In this document: piece after piece, positions 11,401-17,907 of the stretch
Layout: every line of letters starts with the position of its first letter
Position numbering within the stretch: the stretch's first letter is position 1
Assembly (NCBI GenBank): GCA_015061145.1
Contig: SUXD01000006.1
Location: 1-64,000, forward strand
Direction of reading: 5' to 3'
DNA: 64,000 nucleotides
Source: Bacteroidales bacterium
Lineage (GTDB): Bacteria; Bacteroidota; Bacteroidia; Bacteroidales; Paludibacteraceae
Notes under the pieces: model-generated
Told to the model about the DNA's origin: nothing
The model's database searches: none
The model's input: the letters and a program-made list of their open reading frames with translations, nothing else
Program-made: the position numbers and the translations under genes

Positions 11401-11697
11401 CCTGAAGTGAAAGTTGAATTGCCTATCGAAGTGGTTTGGCCTACAATCTTCTCTCCGTATGACGTGAATGGATTGAACGATGAGTTCCTTTCGCCGAATG
11501 CTGATGGAAAAGAAGAAAGAGCCAACTGGTACATCATCGTATTCAACCGCTACGGCCAGAAAGTATATGAAGGCAAATGCGGATGGGACGGAACGTACAA
11601 AGGAAAGACTGCTCTTCCGGGAACATATTATTACACAATTAAATTCCCGAACGGAGAATCGCATGATGGAACAGTAGAAGTTTCTAGACAAGATTAA
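2467..11697 (+). CDS. Giant SprB-type repeat adhesin with type B T9SS sorting domain
   Basis: A 3076-residue predicted surface protein. A signal peptide covers about 1-34 (cleavage after AVNA). Two diverged copies of an unknown domain follow at roughly 39-155 and 163-275. A jelly-roll or lectin-like region lies at about 397-628, then many Ig/PKD-like modules. SprB-type repeats with 'TVTDANGC'-like ends lie near 1885-2175 and 2515-2905, with a DUF11-like domain at about 2285-2400 between them. A PKD-like module precedes the C-terminal 85 residues. Those residues ('NRYGQKVYE', 'GWDGTYKG', 'LPGTYYYTI') match the gliding-motility-associated type B sorting domain of T9SS substrates. Family knowledge predicts export by T9SS with help from a PorP/SprF protein, and one is encoded two genes downstream. 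Ligand and exact role (adhesion, matrix, movement) are unknown. Confidence 0.88.
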   Translation: MSMLNNYSLLKQTKRLLFCGIVLLWQTLFSAVNAAIVDQVELSFDHNGDSHWVDVTDLATTGTNQYFVIYVPGAYNINIDKVHWANGDWNVDTRVAESNVNWKDGTAVAGMDNAGDTYLIYGVNEANLSDFKIQYRSWNHDPASEKADFIFYIVENPNDIACRIVGTGTETGVVYDVTNTGNATSWFDNILDVEENQYVVIYSDAEDQNINFDGVKIGGTSFDPRNTVECTMYKYADQAVITSNDLNNVYAVYRATESGSLSIGYRAYHDGYQLKIFTINDFCAWDKSSNFESKYKPKITSNYLFAPPGTEINVTASWSGTDELAAPEWAFEYSTDGTNWTASPEEYVNSNVLSFDMQLNNVYVRAKITNATADMTSEGRDVSASVLINGVNNSAAACENSASQTLLWERFDLTGTWQGNNCYEQKEATSAIPYAPEDPTGYDDGAIDPTTAIRNNQYAIVRNPGYTCLGGNSGNPVWFINDYDHTGDVTADGVRQGGMMMINLASKHGYQNAVIYQRDFDGLPAGTKLYFSMFAAYATKETGRDAAVLELQILGSNDGNNWNILKSKQKTFSGSGSSKFNWEELNADGTFDSGDYNKLRLVIYNRGTGANDNGEDFVIDDILFLACRPQLEWSNQGAPLNSEQDAFVLQNSKDSWARAFGDNKTYFMVVEIADNDGNTYYAKAEVNNNGTCSTGYPCISAEDTPINLPFTVGAEGNVYDANGQKVGDDFSLDKSKLYTLQGKIYTNEAAYNADNSGSDDAVIISGQTVKVKMRPSLPIKILACENRDGSAIYNGTGLQTDLETAITNSINETDIRAIMYEGVVPVGTVGPFEVPVVTVTIDASHNPSFAYNASKQIEIANGTFEKVYTLIWEYDLGGVATPYSAQPVTLILNDLPKDLSVSTEYATQCSNAGGAVTLTENGANVVDNGTLEYQWIAGDNTNDFADNTKIISSAAALPLTNLAAGTQPYTVRVRNNNHDNNHCSTDLTQNVTIYAIPEAATLTATVNSEDVTTVCVTTPANTINLTAAVTNPEIDMAAIDQQWKYEWSIVSGPATFVIPADKTVEATTSNTAALSLIGVPFGNYTFKVKISNGTAGAENCTSIEKTIDIKVLERPTVIATATGDITANVTTACVEGATLGAATLTANVNDITGFGQSLTFDWNLTGAATDSKLNSTEKTWNLTNLAAGTYTVSCTVKNTDDCTITLTNATFTIYPKATSATLTATPGKVCLTNDATAAETTTINLSATVTPATLPAGLEWVYVFKEADGNVLSTQKTNTYTVTNVAPGAYTYLVSVYAQATSADVQNPVCDSLTAHNENQVKVYYTPVISAIEAEPEILTCTVKEAVLTAVASDAALYEWSTKSEASATQDTIHVFSAGDYSVVAYSDANKTCSSARVNKLISADANMPEISIVSDETEINCKNEELVLTANIDTKGGTIANIVWSTGKNGVDADTIHVFNANTYTAKVTLENGCEATASKGITKDVTKPTINVVAEPAKFTCAVTSTYITVNAEPTSTFEWKNNAGEPLTTNATLEPVTAPGDYTVTATSTENGCTNEKTITVEQDITAPVAQDIYSSLENDANGETATAYCAQDENKQNVAGVYFGLKSSETGVNYQLYTGGKTGTPGAAVAGTGNAISFGQLPEGTYSVLATKTATNCQTWMQFNADQPAATEEVTITKLDNPTISLTAANNVNCIAPFNGNIVVVTDGTHTSTDAYSETMTWTEYIPNVTDTVYKYQQALNDAIVYVKDANGCVNSATASIADNSATPEVFTVSGGGEKCEGTNDELTITLSDSETGFRYVLYVDGDNIADSEKQGTGDKLTWTVTDAGVYTVKAFNAETACEANMDGNATVVAHPYPTVPNVIPLKSEDATLIQDYYYENAKCNGTATGVINLSTEYIRVVNDVISADSVTWKDALNNVVTDLTKLAKGTYTLYATNFGCVSTATVEIGEPETLVIPAIEKYTEPQPGDLEMTTYYKDALCNGDESGQLVVAADFTVGGTGEVTFTLKDAQDNEVVPDVNPTAADARWTTLAKGTYTLTATDANGCDATQTVTIGEPDKLTISAAVDTTGLAPADWADNVVFINETCAGSVNGEISVGENAITGGTPFVSAAAQYNVELFKKNENDNNYTFVDNVDGVIENLKPGVYKLKATDANGCADSISVTIAAAEPVTDPVWREDVYRFTPADPQDADSKASFEICAADNMKVALEELMNRGNEHAADTIMWAYGNFETKTWIGKEALAVDSIDITVPDTFVVTAKYITPLGCESEPAEVEFRITRCTDLMLDAKVDKTEVCEGSTLTYTLTLTNNASVDAQGVNVEMILPSNLSFEETMSNDSIIYIGNIPAGTDNKVEMTFAVSADNAGENLETQFFVYSVNGETYRTMDEAIAASVNFGKTVAVTVNAMPDVLDVDEYTGLTYCVNETGVKDLSELEADEDTWSLQWGTEYIDAESDWNWSATVPVISTAAQTSPNGQQIAVRQVSDKGCIGEEAFITYIVNPNPQVSLNNVIDIKCYTGQGVSTGSIEINTDEQDGDNYAYNWYNGENFVSREQNPTGLEPGAYRLIVTNGFGCADSSIVANISDRPDSIQITFTGTELVCGGERNGVVTSWVEGGTPDYQYVWTVVGKDGVFSTESTISDLIGGDYNLELTDANGCVERNSFHIAQPDTLKIATETFTNFNCEDKKGFISLAISGGAAPYEYLWDNGSRDSYVSELEDGFYTVTVTDNNNCKADSTFQITKPEEFLTAYIESQRDVLCNGDATGQAIINVRGGTPFEDGQSDVPYIYNWTNNGGNQKDLINVPSGYYELTITDAMQCEKVIPVVIGQPEPLQVGLLHAKLDVCNGIDDGFITTSVQGGVAPYTYAWSNGENTSGIYDLAGGVYSLTVTDANNCPAEFEEEVQGYDPIDDLTINLASSDPDNRVLPGDKITFTATASRELVRYDWDYTGWGEETTFEEVFYKDKIFTLWASDGICPEVKVELPIEVVWPTIFSPYDVNGLNDEFLSPNADGKEERANWYIIVFNRYGQKVYEGKCGWDGTYKGKTALPGTYYYTIKFPNGESHDGTVEVSRQD

Positions 11698-11713
11698 AAC
11701 AAGTTCTCTTGAA

Positions 11714-11745
11714 TTCCTTCCGAAAGGTTCGCCTTTCGGAAGGAA
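11714..11745 (+). promoter_or_regulatory. Strong intergenic hairpin between adhesin and OmpA genes
   Basis: A perfect 14-bp stem (TTCCTTCCGAAAGG with its complement) is closed by a TTCG loop. Further pairing of TTGAA/TTCAA flanks it after a short bulge. No T-run follows on the plus strand, so it is unlikely to be a simple terminator. It may protect the adhesin mRNA or lower read-through into the two downstream genes; that role is inference. Confidence 0.6.
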
Positions 11746-11779
11746 CATTCAAGAATAAAAAATGTAGAATCAGAAAAAC

Positions 11780-13072
11780 ATGTATAAAATGAAAAAAACA
11801 TCAATACTATTGGCGCTCTCCTTTGTATGCGGTTCTGCTTTTGCGGTTCACGAAAAGTATGAGGAAGGGTATGTTTTCGTTCCTTCGGTGGTGAATACCG
11901 AAAGTGACGAAGTGGCTATTTCGTATCTTGGCGACAAAGTGATTTATTCTAAATTCGACAAGAAAGGAAAATACAAAATTTATCAAGCAGCAGTGAACGA
12001 CACTATTGAGTTGCAGGACACTGTTGATGTTCCCGAGTTAAGAGATTTGGGTATATACGGAACTGTGGCATACGATGCAGCTGCCAATAAAATCTATTTC
12101 TCAAAATATGAGAAAAAGACCAAAGACTATATGTTGTACGAAAGTACCAACGAAGGTGGCAAATGGTCGAAAGGAAAAAGACTGAACATCAAAGGTATCG
12201 GCAAATACCGTAAGAGCGGATCTACTTTGGTGAATGCAGGCTGGCTTTATCGTGCGCCTGGCATTTCGGGATTCTTGAATCCGAACTTGGCTCAAGGTGG
12301 CAATAGAATCTATTTCACCTCTCAGTTCAGCAGCGGGAAAGGTGGCCGTGACATTTGGTTTATCGACAAGATTAGCGACAAACAATGGTCGATGCCGCAG
12401 AATATAGGCGACAGCATAAACAGCAAATCTGACCAGGACTATGCTTTCTGCTCAGGCGACAGCTTGCTTTATTTCGCTTCAAAAGATTCATCAAATGTGT
12501 TTAACCTTTTTGTAGCACACAAGGTTGGAGAAGATTGGGGTGATGTAGAAATGCTGGATTCTGTTTATAACTCTTCGGCTAACGATTACAACTTGATTGG
12601 TAACGAAAAAGGATTGTTCTTCATTTCAAGCAGAAATTCAGGAAACGGCGAAGATATCTATCGTCCGTCGCAGATTCCGGAAGTGGAAGAACAATTGGCT
12701 CCGTTCCCTTGGAAATTGTTCAACTTCGATTTCGACCGCGATTTGTTCAAGCCTGAACAGCAGTTGGATTTAGATTCGCTTTACAACACGATGTTGGTTT
12801 ATATGGACAAGTACGATTTCGTAGTGAAAGGTCATACCGATACACGTGGTTCGGACGAGTACAACCAGAAACTTTCTGTAAAGCGTGCTAACAGAATCCG
12901 TACGCTGTTGATTCAGAAAGGTATCCCAGCCGAGAAAATGAAGATTGAAGGCTATGGCGAATCTATGCCATTGATACCAAATGCTCAGACAGAAGAAGAA
13001 CACGCACAGAACCGTCGTGTAGAAGTGGATGTGATTCCATTACCAGAAACAGAAGCAAAATCGGAAGAATAA
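11780..13072 (+). CDS. OmpA-family protein with beta-propeller repeats (PorE-like)
   Basis: Predicted periplasmic or outer-membrane protein binding peptidoglycan through a C-terminal OmpA domain (about residues 308-425, with 'GHTDTRGSDEYNQKLS' and 'RANRIRTLL'). Upstream are PD40/WD40-like propeller blades ('GRDIWFIDK', 'LLYFASKDS', 'LFFISSRNSGNGEDIY'). The signal peptide is clearest from the second ATG at 11789 (MKKTSILL...SAFA), so that start is possible. T9SS protein PorE joins a propeller to an OmpA domain but also carries TPR repeats, which I do not see here. Placed between a type B T9SS substrate and a PorP/SprF gene, it probably anchors that export or attachment unit to the cell wall. 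Confidence 0.8.
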   Translation: MYKMKKTSILLALSFVCGSAFAVHEKYEEGYVFVPSVVNTESDEVAISYLGDKVIYSKFDKKGKYKIYQAAVNDTIELQDTVDVPELRDLGIYGTVAYDAAANKIYFSKYEKKTKDYMLYESTNEGGKWSKGKRLNIKGIGKYRKSGSTLVNAGWLYRAPGISGFLNPNLAQGGNRIYFTSQFSSGKGGRDIWFIDKISDKQWSMPQNIGDSINSKSDQDYAFCSGDSLLYFASKDSSNVFNLFVAHKVGEDWGDVEMLDSVYNSSANDYNLIGNEKGLFFISSRNSGNGEDIYRPSQIPEVEEQLAPFPWKLFNFDFDRDLFKPEQQLDLDSLYNTMLVYMDKYDFVVKGHTDTRGSDEYNQKLSVKRANRIRTLLIQKGIPAEKMKIEGYGESMPLIPNAQTEEEHAQNRRVEVDVIPLPETEAKSEE

Positions 13073-13093
13073 CCTGAATAAATTTGCAAGATT

Positions 13094-14035
13094 ATGAAAA
13101 GAAGAATATTATTAATGATGATGTTTGTGGCGAGTGTAGGCGCATTCGCACAAAACAGTGATGTGTTGCTGACGCAACAATGGTTCTCACGAATCAATCG
13201 TAACCCTGCAGCAACAGGTAACAGCGACGATTTTGATTTCTTCCTGCTTGCGCGCAACCAGTGGACGGGAACGGACGATGCTCCGCAAACATACCTGCTT
13301 AACGCACACAGCTATTACGATAAGATACATTCGGGAATAGGTATTTCGTTTTATTATGACAAGACAGGTATTTCTGACCATCAGATAAACGCAAAACTCA
13401 CTTACTCTTATCAAATAGATTTGAAAGAGGATATGTTGCTCTCGTTTGGTGTATCGGCAGGTATCATCAATAAGGCGATAGATTATTCAGAACATGAATG
13501 GGAAGACAGAGGCGACTATTTTGAAGGAATTGAAAAAGAAAGCAAAACCGCTCCAGATTTTGATTTCGGTATTGAGTATTCAATTCCTAAATTCTTGTTC
13601 GGTGCGTCAATCACTCACCTTGGCAAAACAGTGAAAAATGACAAGTTCAGCGATTTGCGCGCTACGCAGCATCACTATCTGTATGCCCGCGGTAATTTCC
13701 CGCTTTCGGAAAAATGGGATATAACACCATCTGTGGTTTATCAGAATGTGGGTAAAATCAACACTCTGTCAATCGGAACAAACTTCTTCTTCAAGAAACA
13801 GTTCTGGTTCGGATTGGATTATCGTACACCGTCACCCAAGGACATATTCCACGATTTCGACTATTCTACACTGACCGCAATGCTTGGTGTTGAATTCAAC
13901 AAGTGGCGTATAGGTTTGGCATACGACCTTCCGCTGGGACGCTTGAGAAATATCTCTAAAGTTGGTACTGCAGAGTTGATGCTCTCATTGCGTATTCCTC
14001 GCAGCAAAGTTCCAGAAGAAAGATTTATACCTTAA
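13094..14035 (+). CDS. PorP/SprF-family T9SS outer-membrane protein
   Basis: Predicted outer-membrane beta-barrel of 313 residues with signal peptide 1-19 (cleavage after 'GAFA'). It has the family opening 'LLTQQWFSRINRNPAATG', followed by alternating amphipathic strands and repeated 'GVSAGI', 'FDFGIEYSI', 'FGASITHLGK' segments. PorP/SprF proteins are encoded next to T9SS substrates with type B sorting domains and are needed for their secretion or attachment. The giant adhesin two genes upstream is the obvious client. The gene follows the OmpA gene after 21 bases and is closed by a strong terminator, so the cassette forms one unit. Confidence 0.88.
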   Translation: MKRRILLMMMFVASVGAFAQNSDVLLTQQWFSRINRNPAATGNSDDFDFFLLARNQWTGTDDAPQTYLLNAHSYYDKIHSGIGISFYYDKTGISDHQINAKLTYSYQIDLKEDMLLSFGVSAGIINKAIDYSEHEWEDRGDYFEGIEKESKTAPDFDFGIEYSIPKFLFGASITHLGKTVKNDKFSDLRATQHHYLYARGNFPLSEKWDITPSVVYQNVGKINTLSIGTNFFFKKQFWFGLDYRTPSPKDIFHDFDYSTLTAMLGVEFNKWRIGLAYDLPLGRLRNISKVGTAELMLSLRIPRSKVPEERFIP

Positions 14036-14053
14036 TCTTAATACAAAATCACG

Positions 14054-14089
14054 AAAACGAGACACCTTTTTAGGTGTCTCGTTTTTTTT
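14054..14089 (+). terminator. Terminator of the adhesin/OmpA/PorP cassette
   Basis: A 12-bp stem (AACGAGACACCT and its complement, loop TTTT), extended by flanking A/T pairs, runs into eight T. It starts 19 bases after the PorP/SprF stop codon. Confidence 0.9.
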
Positions 14090-14105
14090 ATTACAATCTA
14101 TTGCT

Positions 14106-14113
14106 TACTTTTG
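14106..14113 (+). promoter_or_regulatory. Aminotransferase promoter -7 element
   Basis: TACTTTTG matches TAnnTTTG and lies 18 bases before the aminotransferase ATG, just behind the preceding terminator. No clear TTTG occupies the -33 position. Confidence 0.5.
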
Positions 14114-14131
14114 TAAGTTAAAAAAAAAGAG

Positions 14132-15334
14132 ATGCCAAATATATCAGAAAGAGGATGCGAAATGCCGCAGTCGCCAATTCGTAAGTTGGTGCCTTTGGCA
14201 GATGCCGCAAAAGCGAGAGGCGTGAAGGTTTATCACCTGAACATCGGTCAGCCAGACCTCCCGACTCCCCAAGTGGGACTTGACGCATTGAAACATGTAA
14301 ACAGGAATGTGTTGGAATATAGTCCGAGTGACGGATATCTGAGTTATCGCCAAAAATTGGTGAAATATTACGAAGGTTATAACATTCACTTGACAGCGGA
14401 TGACATTATTATCACTTCAGGCGGATCTGAGGCCGTTTTGTTCGCATTCCTTTCGTGTTTGAATCCGGGAGACGAAATTATAGTTCCGGAGCCGGCATAC
14501 GCCAACTATATGGCATTCGCCATATCGACGGGTGCGGTCATTCGTACGGTGGCGTCGTCTATAGAAGAAGGCTTCGCTTTGCCGCCAATCGAAAAGTTTG
14601 AGGCGTTGATTAACGAGCGCACCAAAGGTATCATGATATGTAATCCGAACAACCCAACGGGTTATCTTTATACGCGTGCTGAGATGAATCAGATTCGTGA
14701 CCTTGTGAAGAAATATGACTTGTATCTGTTTTCGGACGAGGTTTATCGTGAATTTATCTATACAGGTTCTCCGTATATCTCGGCATGCCATTTGGAAGGC
14801 ATCGAAGAAAATGTGGTGCTGATTGACTCTGTTTCGAAGCGGTATTCAGAATGCGGCATCCGCATCGGCGCGCTCATTACCAAGAACAAAGAGTTGCGCA
14901 AAACTGTCATGAAGTTTTGCCAGGCTCGTTTGAGTCCTCCGCTGATAGGACAGATTATAGCCGAGGCGTCGTTGGATGTGAATGAGGCGTATCTTCGTGA
15001 AACTTATGACGAATATGTGGAGCGCAGAAAATGCCTGATTGACGGTCTGAATAAAATACCGGGTGTCTATTCGCCGATTCCGATGGGCGCATTTTACACG
15101 TTGGCGCGTCTGCCGGTAGAAGATGCGGATGAATTTTGTGCATGGTGTCTGACGGATTTCGAGTATGAAGGACAGACCGTGATGATGGCGCCGGCTTCAG
15201 GTTTCTACACTTCCCCGAATTTGGGACGAGACGAAGTGCGATTGGCGTATGTGTTGAAACAAAACGACCTGAAAAAAGCGTTGTTCGTGTTGAAAAAGGC
15301 ATTGGAGGCTTATCCAAAACGATTGAACAAATAA
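14132..15334 (+). CDS. Class I/II PLP-dependent aminotransferase (AspC-like)
   Basis: Cytosolic fold-type I aminotransferase of 400 residues. It shows 'NPNNPTG' at 171-177, the PLP-contacting 'SDEVYRE' at 201-207, and the Schiff-base lysine K236 in 'SVSKRYSECGIRIG'. The N-terminal 'SERG...MPQSPIRKL' is typical of the Bacteroidota members annotated as aspartate or broad-range amino-acid aminotransferases. The substrate cannot be fixed from sequence. The gene has its own promoter element and is followed by two hairpins, so it is probably transcribed alone. Confidence 0.85.
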   Translation: MPNISERGCEMPQSPIRKLVPLADAAKARGVKVYHLNIGQPDLPTPQVGLDALKHVNRNVLEYSPSDGYLSYRQKLVKYYEGYNIHLTADDIIITSGGSEAVLFAFLSCLNPGDEIIVPEPAYANYMAFAISTGAVIRTVASSIEEGFALPPIEKFEALINERTKGIMICNPNNPTGYLYTRAEMNQIRDLVKKYDLYLFSDEVYREFIYTGSPYISACHLEGIEENVVLIDSVSKRYSECGIRIGALITKNKELRKTVMKFCQARLSPPLIGQIIAEASLDVNEAYLRETYDEYVERRKCLIDGLNKIPGVYSPIPMGAFYTLARLPVEDADEFCAWCLTDFEYEGQTVMMAPASGFYTSPNLGRDEVRLAYVLKQNDLKKALFVLKKALEAYPKRLNK

Positions 15335-15337
15335 CAA

Positions 15338-15406
15338 AAACTCAATTTTTCTATAAAACTGAGTTTGCATCCTAAAGAACGGAGCACGAGAGTGTCCGTT
15401 CTTTTA
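15338..15406 (+). terminator. Tandem hairpins after the aminotransferase gene
   Basis: The first hairpin (15338-15349 with 15354-15365, one mismatch) has no T-run. The second is a perfect 10-bp stem, AAAGAACGGA (15374-15383) with TCCGTTCTTT (15395-15404), ending in T residues. It is the likelier terminator. It ends eight bases before the next ATG, so any promoter of the downstream gene must overlap this region or transcription must read through. Confidence 0.65.
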
Positions 15407-15413
15407 TGTTACG

Positions 15414-16658
15414 ATGAATTTAGAATTATTTATAGCAAAGAGGATACATTTTGAGAAGAAATCGAAAAAGACGGTTTCTCGTCCGGCTGTTTTTATCGCT
15501 ATGTTGGGCATCGCGATAGGAATGGCGGTAATGATATTGTCGGTGGCTGTAGTTGTTGGTTTCAAAAAGGAAATCAGAGAAAAAGTGATTGGATTCGGAG
15601 GACATGTGAGGGTGACAAATTATGACGCGAACGCATCGTACGAGACGCAGCCAATCGCTTTTCCTGCGGATTTGCGTGAACAAATCTCGCAAACGCGGCA
15701 TGTGCGGACAGTATCGGAATTTGCGACTAAACCAGGAATAGTAAAGACTGATGACGATTTTCAAGGAGTGGTTGTTAAGGGGGTCGGCGCAGATTTCGCT
15801 TGGGACTTTTTTGCGCAAAATCTTTTGTCAGGCGAGGTGCCGGCTTATAGAAACGATACAACTGTGAACGAGGTGCTGTTGTCGAAAGTTTTGTCAGATA
15901 AAATGCGCCTGAAAACCGGAGATTCGTTTCTTACTTATTTTGTGCAAGACAAAGTGCGTGTCCGTAAATTCAAGGTTTCTGGTATCTATTCGACGGGATT
16001 CAAGGAGTATGACAATGCATTCATATTGGCCGACATACACCATGTGCAGAAATTGAATGGATGGAAAGAGAATGAAGTGTCAGGATTGGAAGTGAATATA
16101 GACGATTATGCGCACCTGGACAATTGTGCAGAAGATATTTACTTTTTGTGCGGCAACCGTTTTGACGAAAATGGCGCGGCTTACTATGTGCAGACCATTC
16201 GCGAGGTTTCGCCTGAGATATTTAATTGGCTCGATTTGCTGGATATGAATGTATGGGTGATTCTAGTGCTGATGATTTCAGTGGCAGGTTTCAATATGCT
16301 TTCTGGCTTGTTAATCCTTATATTGGAAAAGGCCAATATGATAGGCGTGTTGAAATCGATGGGGGCGCAGAATTATTCTATTCGCAAGATATTTCTGTAT
16401 CAATCGGCTTTTTTGGTTCTTCGCGGAATGTTTTGGGGCAATGTGGTGGGATTGTCGCTTTGCCTGTTGCAAAAGGTGTTCGGTGTAGTGGCGTTGGACG
16501 CCGAGGTTTATTATCTGTCGGTGGTGCCGATTCATTTGACATTCGTGCATTGGCTTTTGCTTAATGTCGGCACATTCGTCATTTCGGTGCTGATGATGGT
16601 TGTCCCTTCATACATGGTGGCAAAGATAACGCCTGCGCGTTCGATGCGTTTTGATTGA
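15414..16658 (+). CDS. LolC/LolE-type ABC transporter permease (FtsX family)
   Basis: Predicted inner-membrane permease, 414 residues. One hydrophobic segment lies near 26-47 ('VFIAMLGIAIGMAVMILSVAVVV'), followed by a large periplasmic domain (about 50-275). Three C-terminal membrane segments lie near 280-305, 325-365 and 375-405. This four-helix plan with an N-terminal MacB-like periplasmic domain is that of LolC/E and related FtsX-family permeases, which release lipoproteins from the inner membrane. No ATP-binding subunit is encoded beside it, so the partner must be elsewhere. Lipoprotein release is inferred from family layout only. Confidence 0.8.
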   Translation: MNLELFIAKRIHFEKKSKKTVSRPAVFIAMLGIAIGMAVMILSVAVVVGFKKEIREKVIGFGGHVRVTNYDANASYETQPIAFPADLREQISQTRHVRTVSEFATKPGIVKTDDDFQGVVVKGVGADFAWDFFAQNLLSGEVPAYRNDTTVNEVLLSKVLSDKMRLKTGDSFLTYFVQDKVRVRKFKVSGIYSTGFKEYDNAFILADIHHVQKLNGWKENEVSGLEVNIDDYAHLDNCAEDIYFLCGNRFDENGAAYYVQTIREVSPEIFNWLDLLDMNVWVILVLMISVAGFNMLSGLLILILEKANMIGVLKSMGAQNYSIRKIFLYQSAFLVLRGMFWGNVVGLSLCLLQKVFGVVALDAEVYYLSVVPIHLTFVHWLLLNVGTFVISVLMMVVPSYMVAKITPARSMRFD

Positions 16659-16663
16659 AAGCA

Positions 16664-17896
16664 ATGGAAAAAGAGGATATTCATATTCATACGTTGTCAA
16701 ACGGCATCAGGCTGGTTCATTTGAACGAGCGGTCTGATGTGGCATATTTGGGGTTTGTGGTCGGCACAGGCACGCGTGACGAGAATGACAGCGAGCAGGG
16801 GATGGCGCATTTGGTAGAGCACATGCTTTTCAAAGGCACAGCACATCGCAAGGCGTGGCATATCCTTAACCGTTTGGACAGTGTAGGCGGAGAGTTGAAT
16901 GCCTATACTACCAAAGAAGAGACCTATGTATATGCTACCGTGTTGAAAAATGACTTCGAGCGGGCGGTGGAACTTATGTCTGATATCCTGTTTCATTCCA
17001 CATTTCCCGAATCGGAACTGGAAAAGGAAGTGGAAGTGGTGCTGGATGAAATCAATTCATACGAGGATTCGCCCTCGGAGTTGATATACGATGACATGGA
17101 GAATCTTTTGTTTGAGAATCAGCCGATAGGGCGCAATATATTGGGTTCGAAAAAATCTCTTTTGAAGCATGATTCAGCGGCTTTGCGCCGGTTTGTGGAT
17201 GAAAATTATCGCAATTCCGAAATTGTCTTTTATTCGATTGGCGATGTCCGTTTCGAGAAAATAGTCCGATGGGCAGAAAAGTACATGTTGTCGCATTTCA
17301 GAACCGAGGCCAAGTCCAGAAAGCCGACCGAGGGAAATTGTCGTTTGCAGGAAAAACGCATGAAGAAGCGCACACATCAATGTCATTATATGGCGGGATC
17401 CAGAGCCTATAGCCTGCATCAGGAGCGCGAACGGCTTACGCTTTATCTGCTGAATAACATATTGGGCGGTCCGGGTATGAACAGTTGCTTGAATGTGAGT
17501 TTGCGCGAGCGAAACGGATTGGCCTATACCATAGAGTCGAACATGGTCTCTTATTCTGATACGGGTTTATGGAGCGTGTATTTTGGTTGCGACAAGCAAA
17601 ATGAACAAAGATGCAAGGACTTGATGAACAAAGAATTGCGTAGAGTGTGCGAAACGCCGTTTACCATGCAGCAATTGCAGAAAATGAAACGTCAGATTTT
17701 CGGACAGATGGCCATCGCGGCAGAAAACAAGGAAAATCTCATTCAGGGTATTGGCAAAAGCATTTTGTATTTCGACAGATATGCAGGCATGAAAGAGACG
17801 GTTGAATTGCTCGAAAGCATTTCGGCTGATGACATACAGCGTGTGGCTAAGGAAATAATTATGCCAGAGCGCTTGACGACGCTAGTTTACGGTTAA
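16664..17896 (+). CDS. M16-family (insulinase-like) zinc peptidase
   Basis: Predicted zinc metallopeptidase. With the ATG at 16664 (410 residues) the inverted zinc motif HLVEH is at residues 49-53, and the third ligand E129 lies 76 residues on in 'EVVLDEINSY', exactly the M16 spacing. The C-terminal half ('NNILGGPGMNSCLN', 'RNGLAYTIES') is the second M16 lobe. A longer frame from a TTG at 16655 overlaps the permease stop and is less likely. No signal peptide is evident, so it is probably cytosolic. Substrate unknown; relatives degrade peptides or process precursors. Confidence 0.88.
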   Translation: MEKEDIHIHTLSNGIRLVHLNERSDVAYLGFVVGTGTRDENDSEQGMAHLVEHMLFKGTAHRKAWHILNRLDSVGGELNAYTTKEETYVYATVLKNDFERAVELMSDILFHSTFPESELEKEVEVVLDEINSYEDSPSELIYDDMENLLFENQPIGRNILGSKKSLLKHDSAALRRFVDENYRNSEIVFYSIGDVRFEKIVRWAEKYMLSHFRTEAKSRKPTEGNCRLQEKRMKKRTHQCHYMAGSRAYSLHQERERLTLYLLNNILGGPGMNSCLNVSLRERNGLAYTIESNMVSYSDTGLWSVYFGCDKQNEQRCKDLMNKELRRVCETPFTMQQLQKMKRQIFGQMAIAAENKENLIQGIGKSILYFDRYAGMKETVELLESISADDIQRVAKEIIMPERLTTLVYG

Positions 17897-17907
17897 AAAA
17901 GAAAATT

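Noticed and set aside
11128..11748. 206-codon minus-strand open frame over the end of the adhesin gene
   Set aside because: It is antisense to a clearly coding region with a recognised sorting domain, begins in the intergenic hairpin, and has a low-complexity Phe/Ser/Arg composition typical of an opposite-strand shadow.
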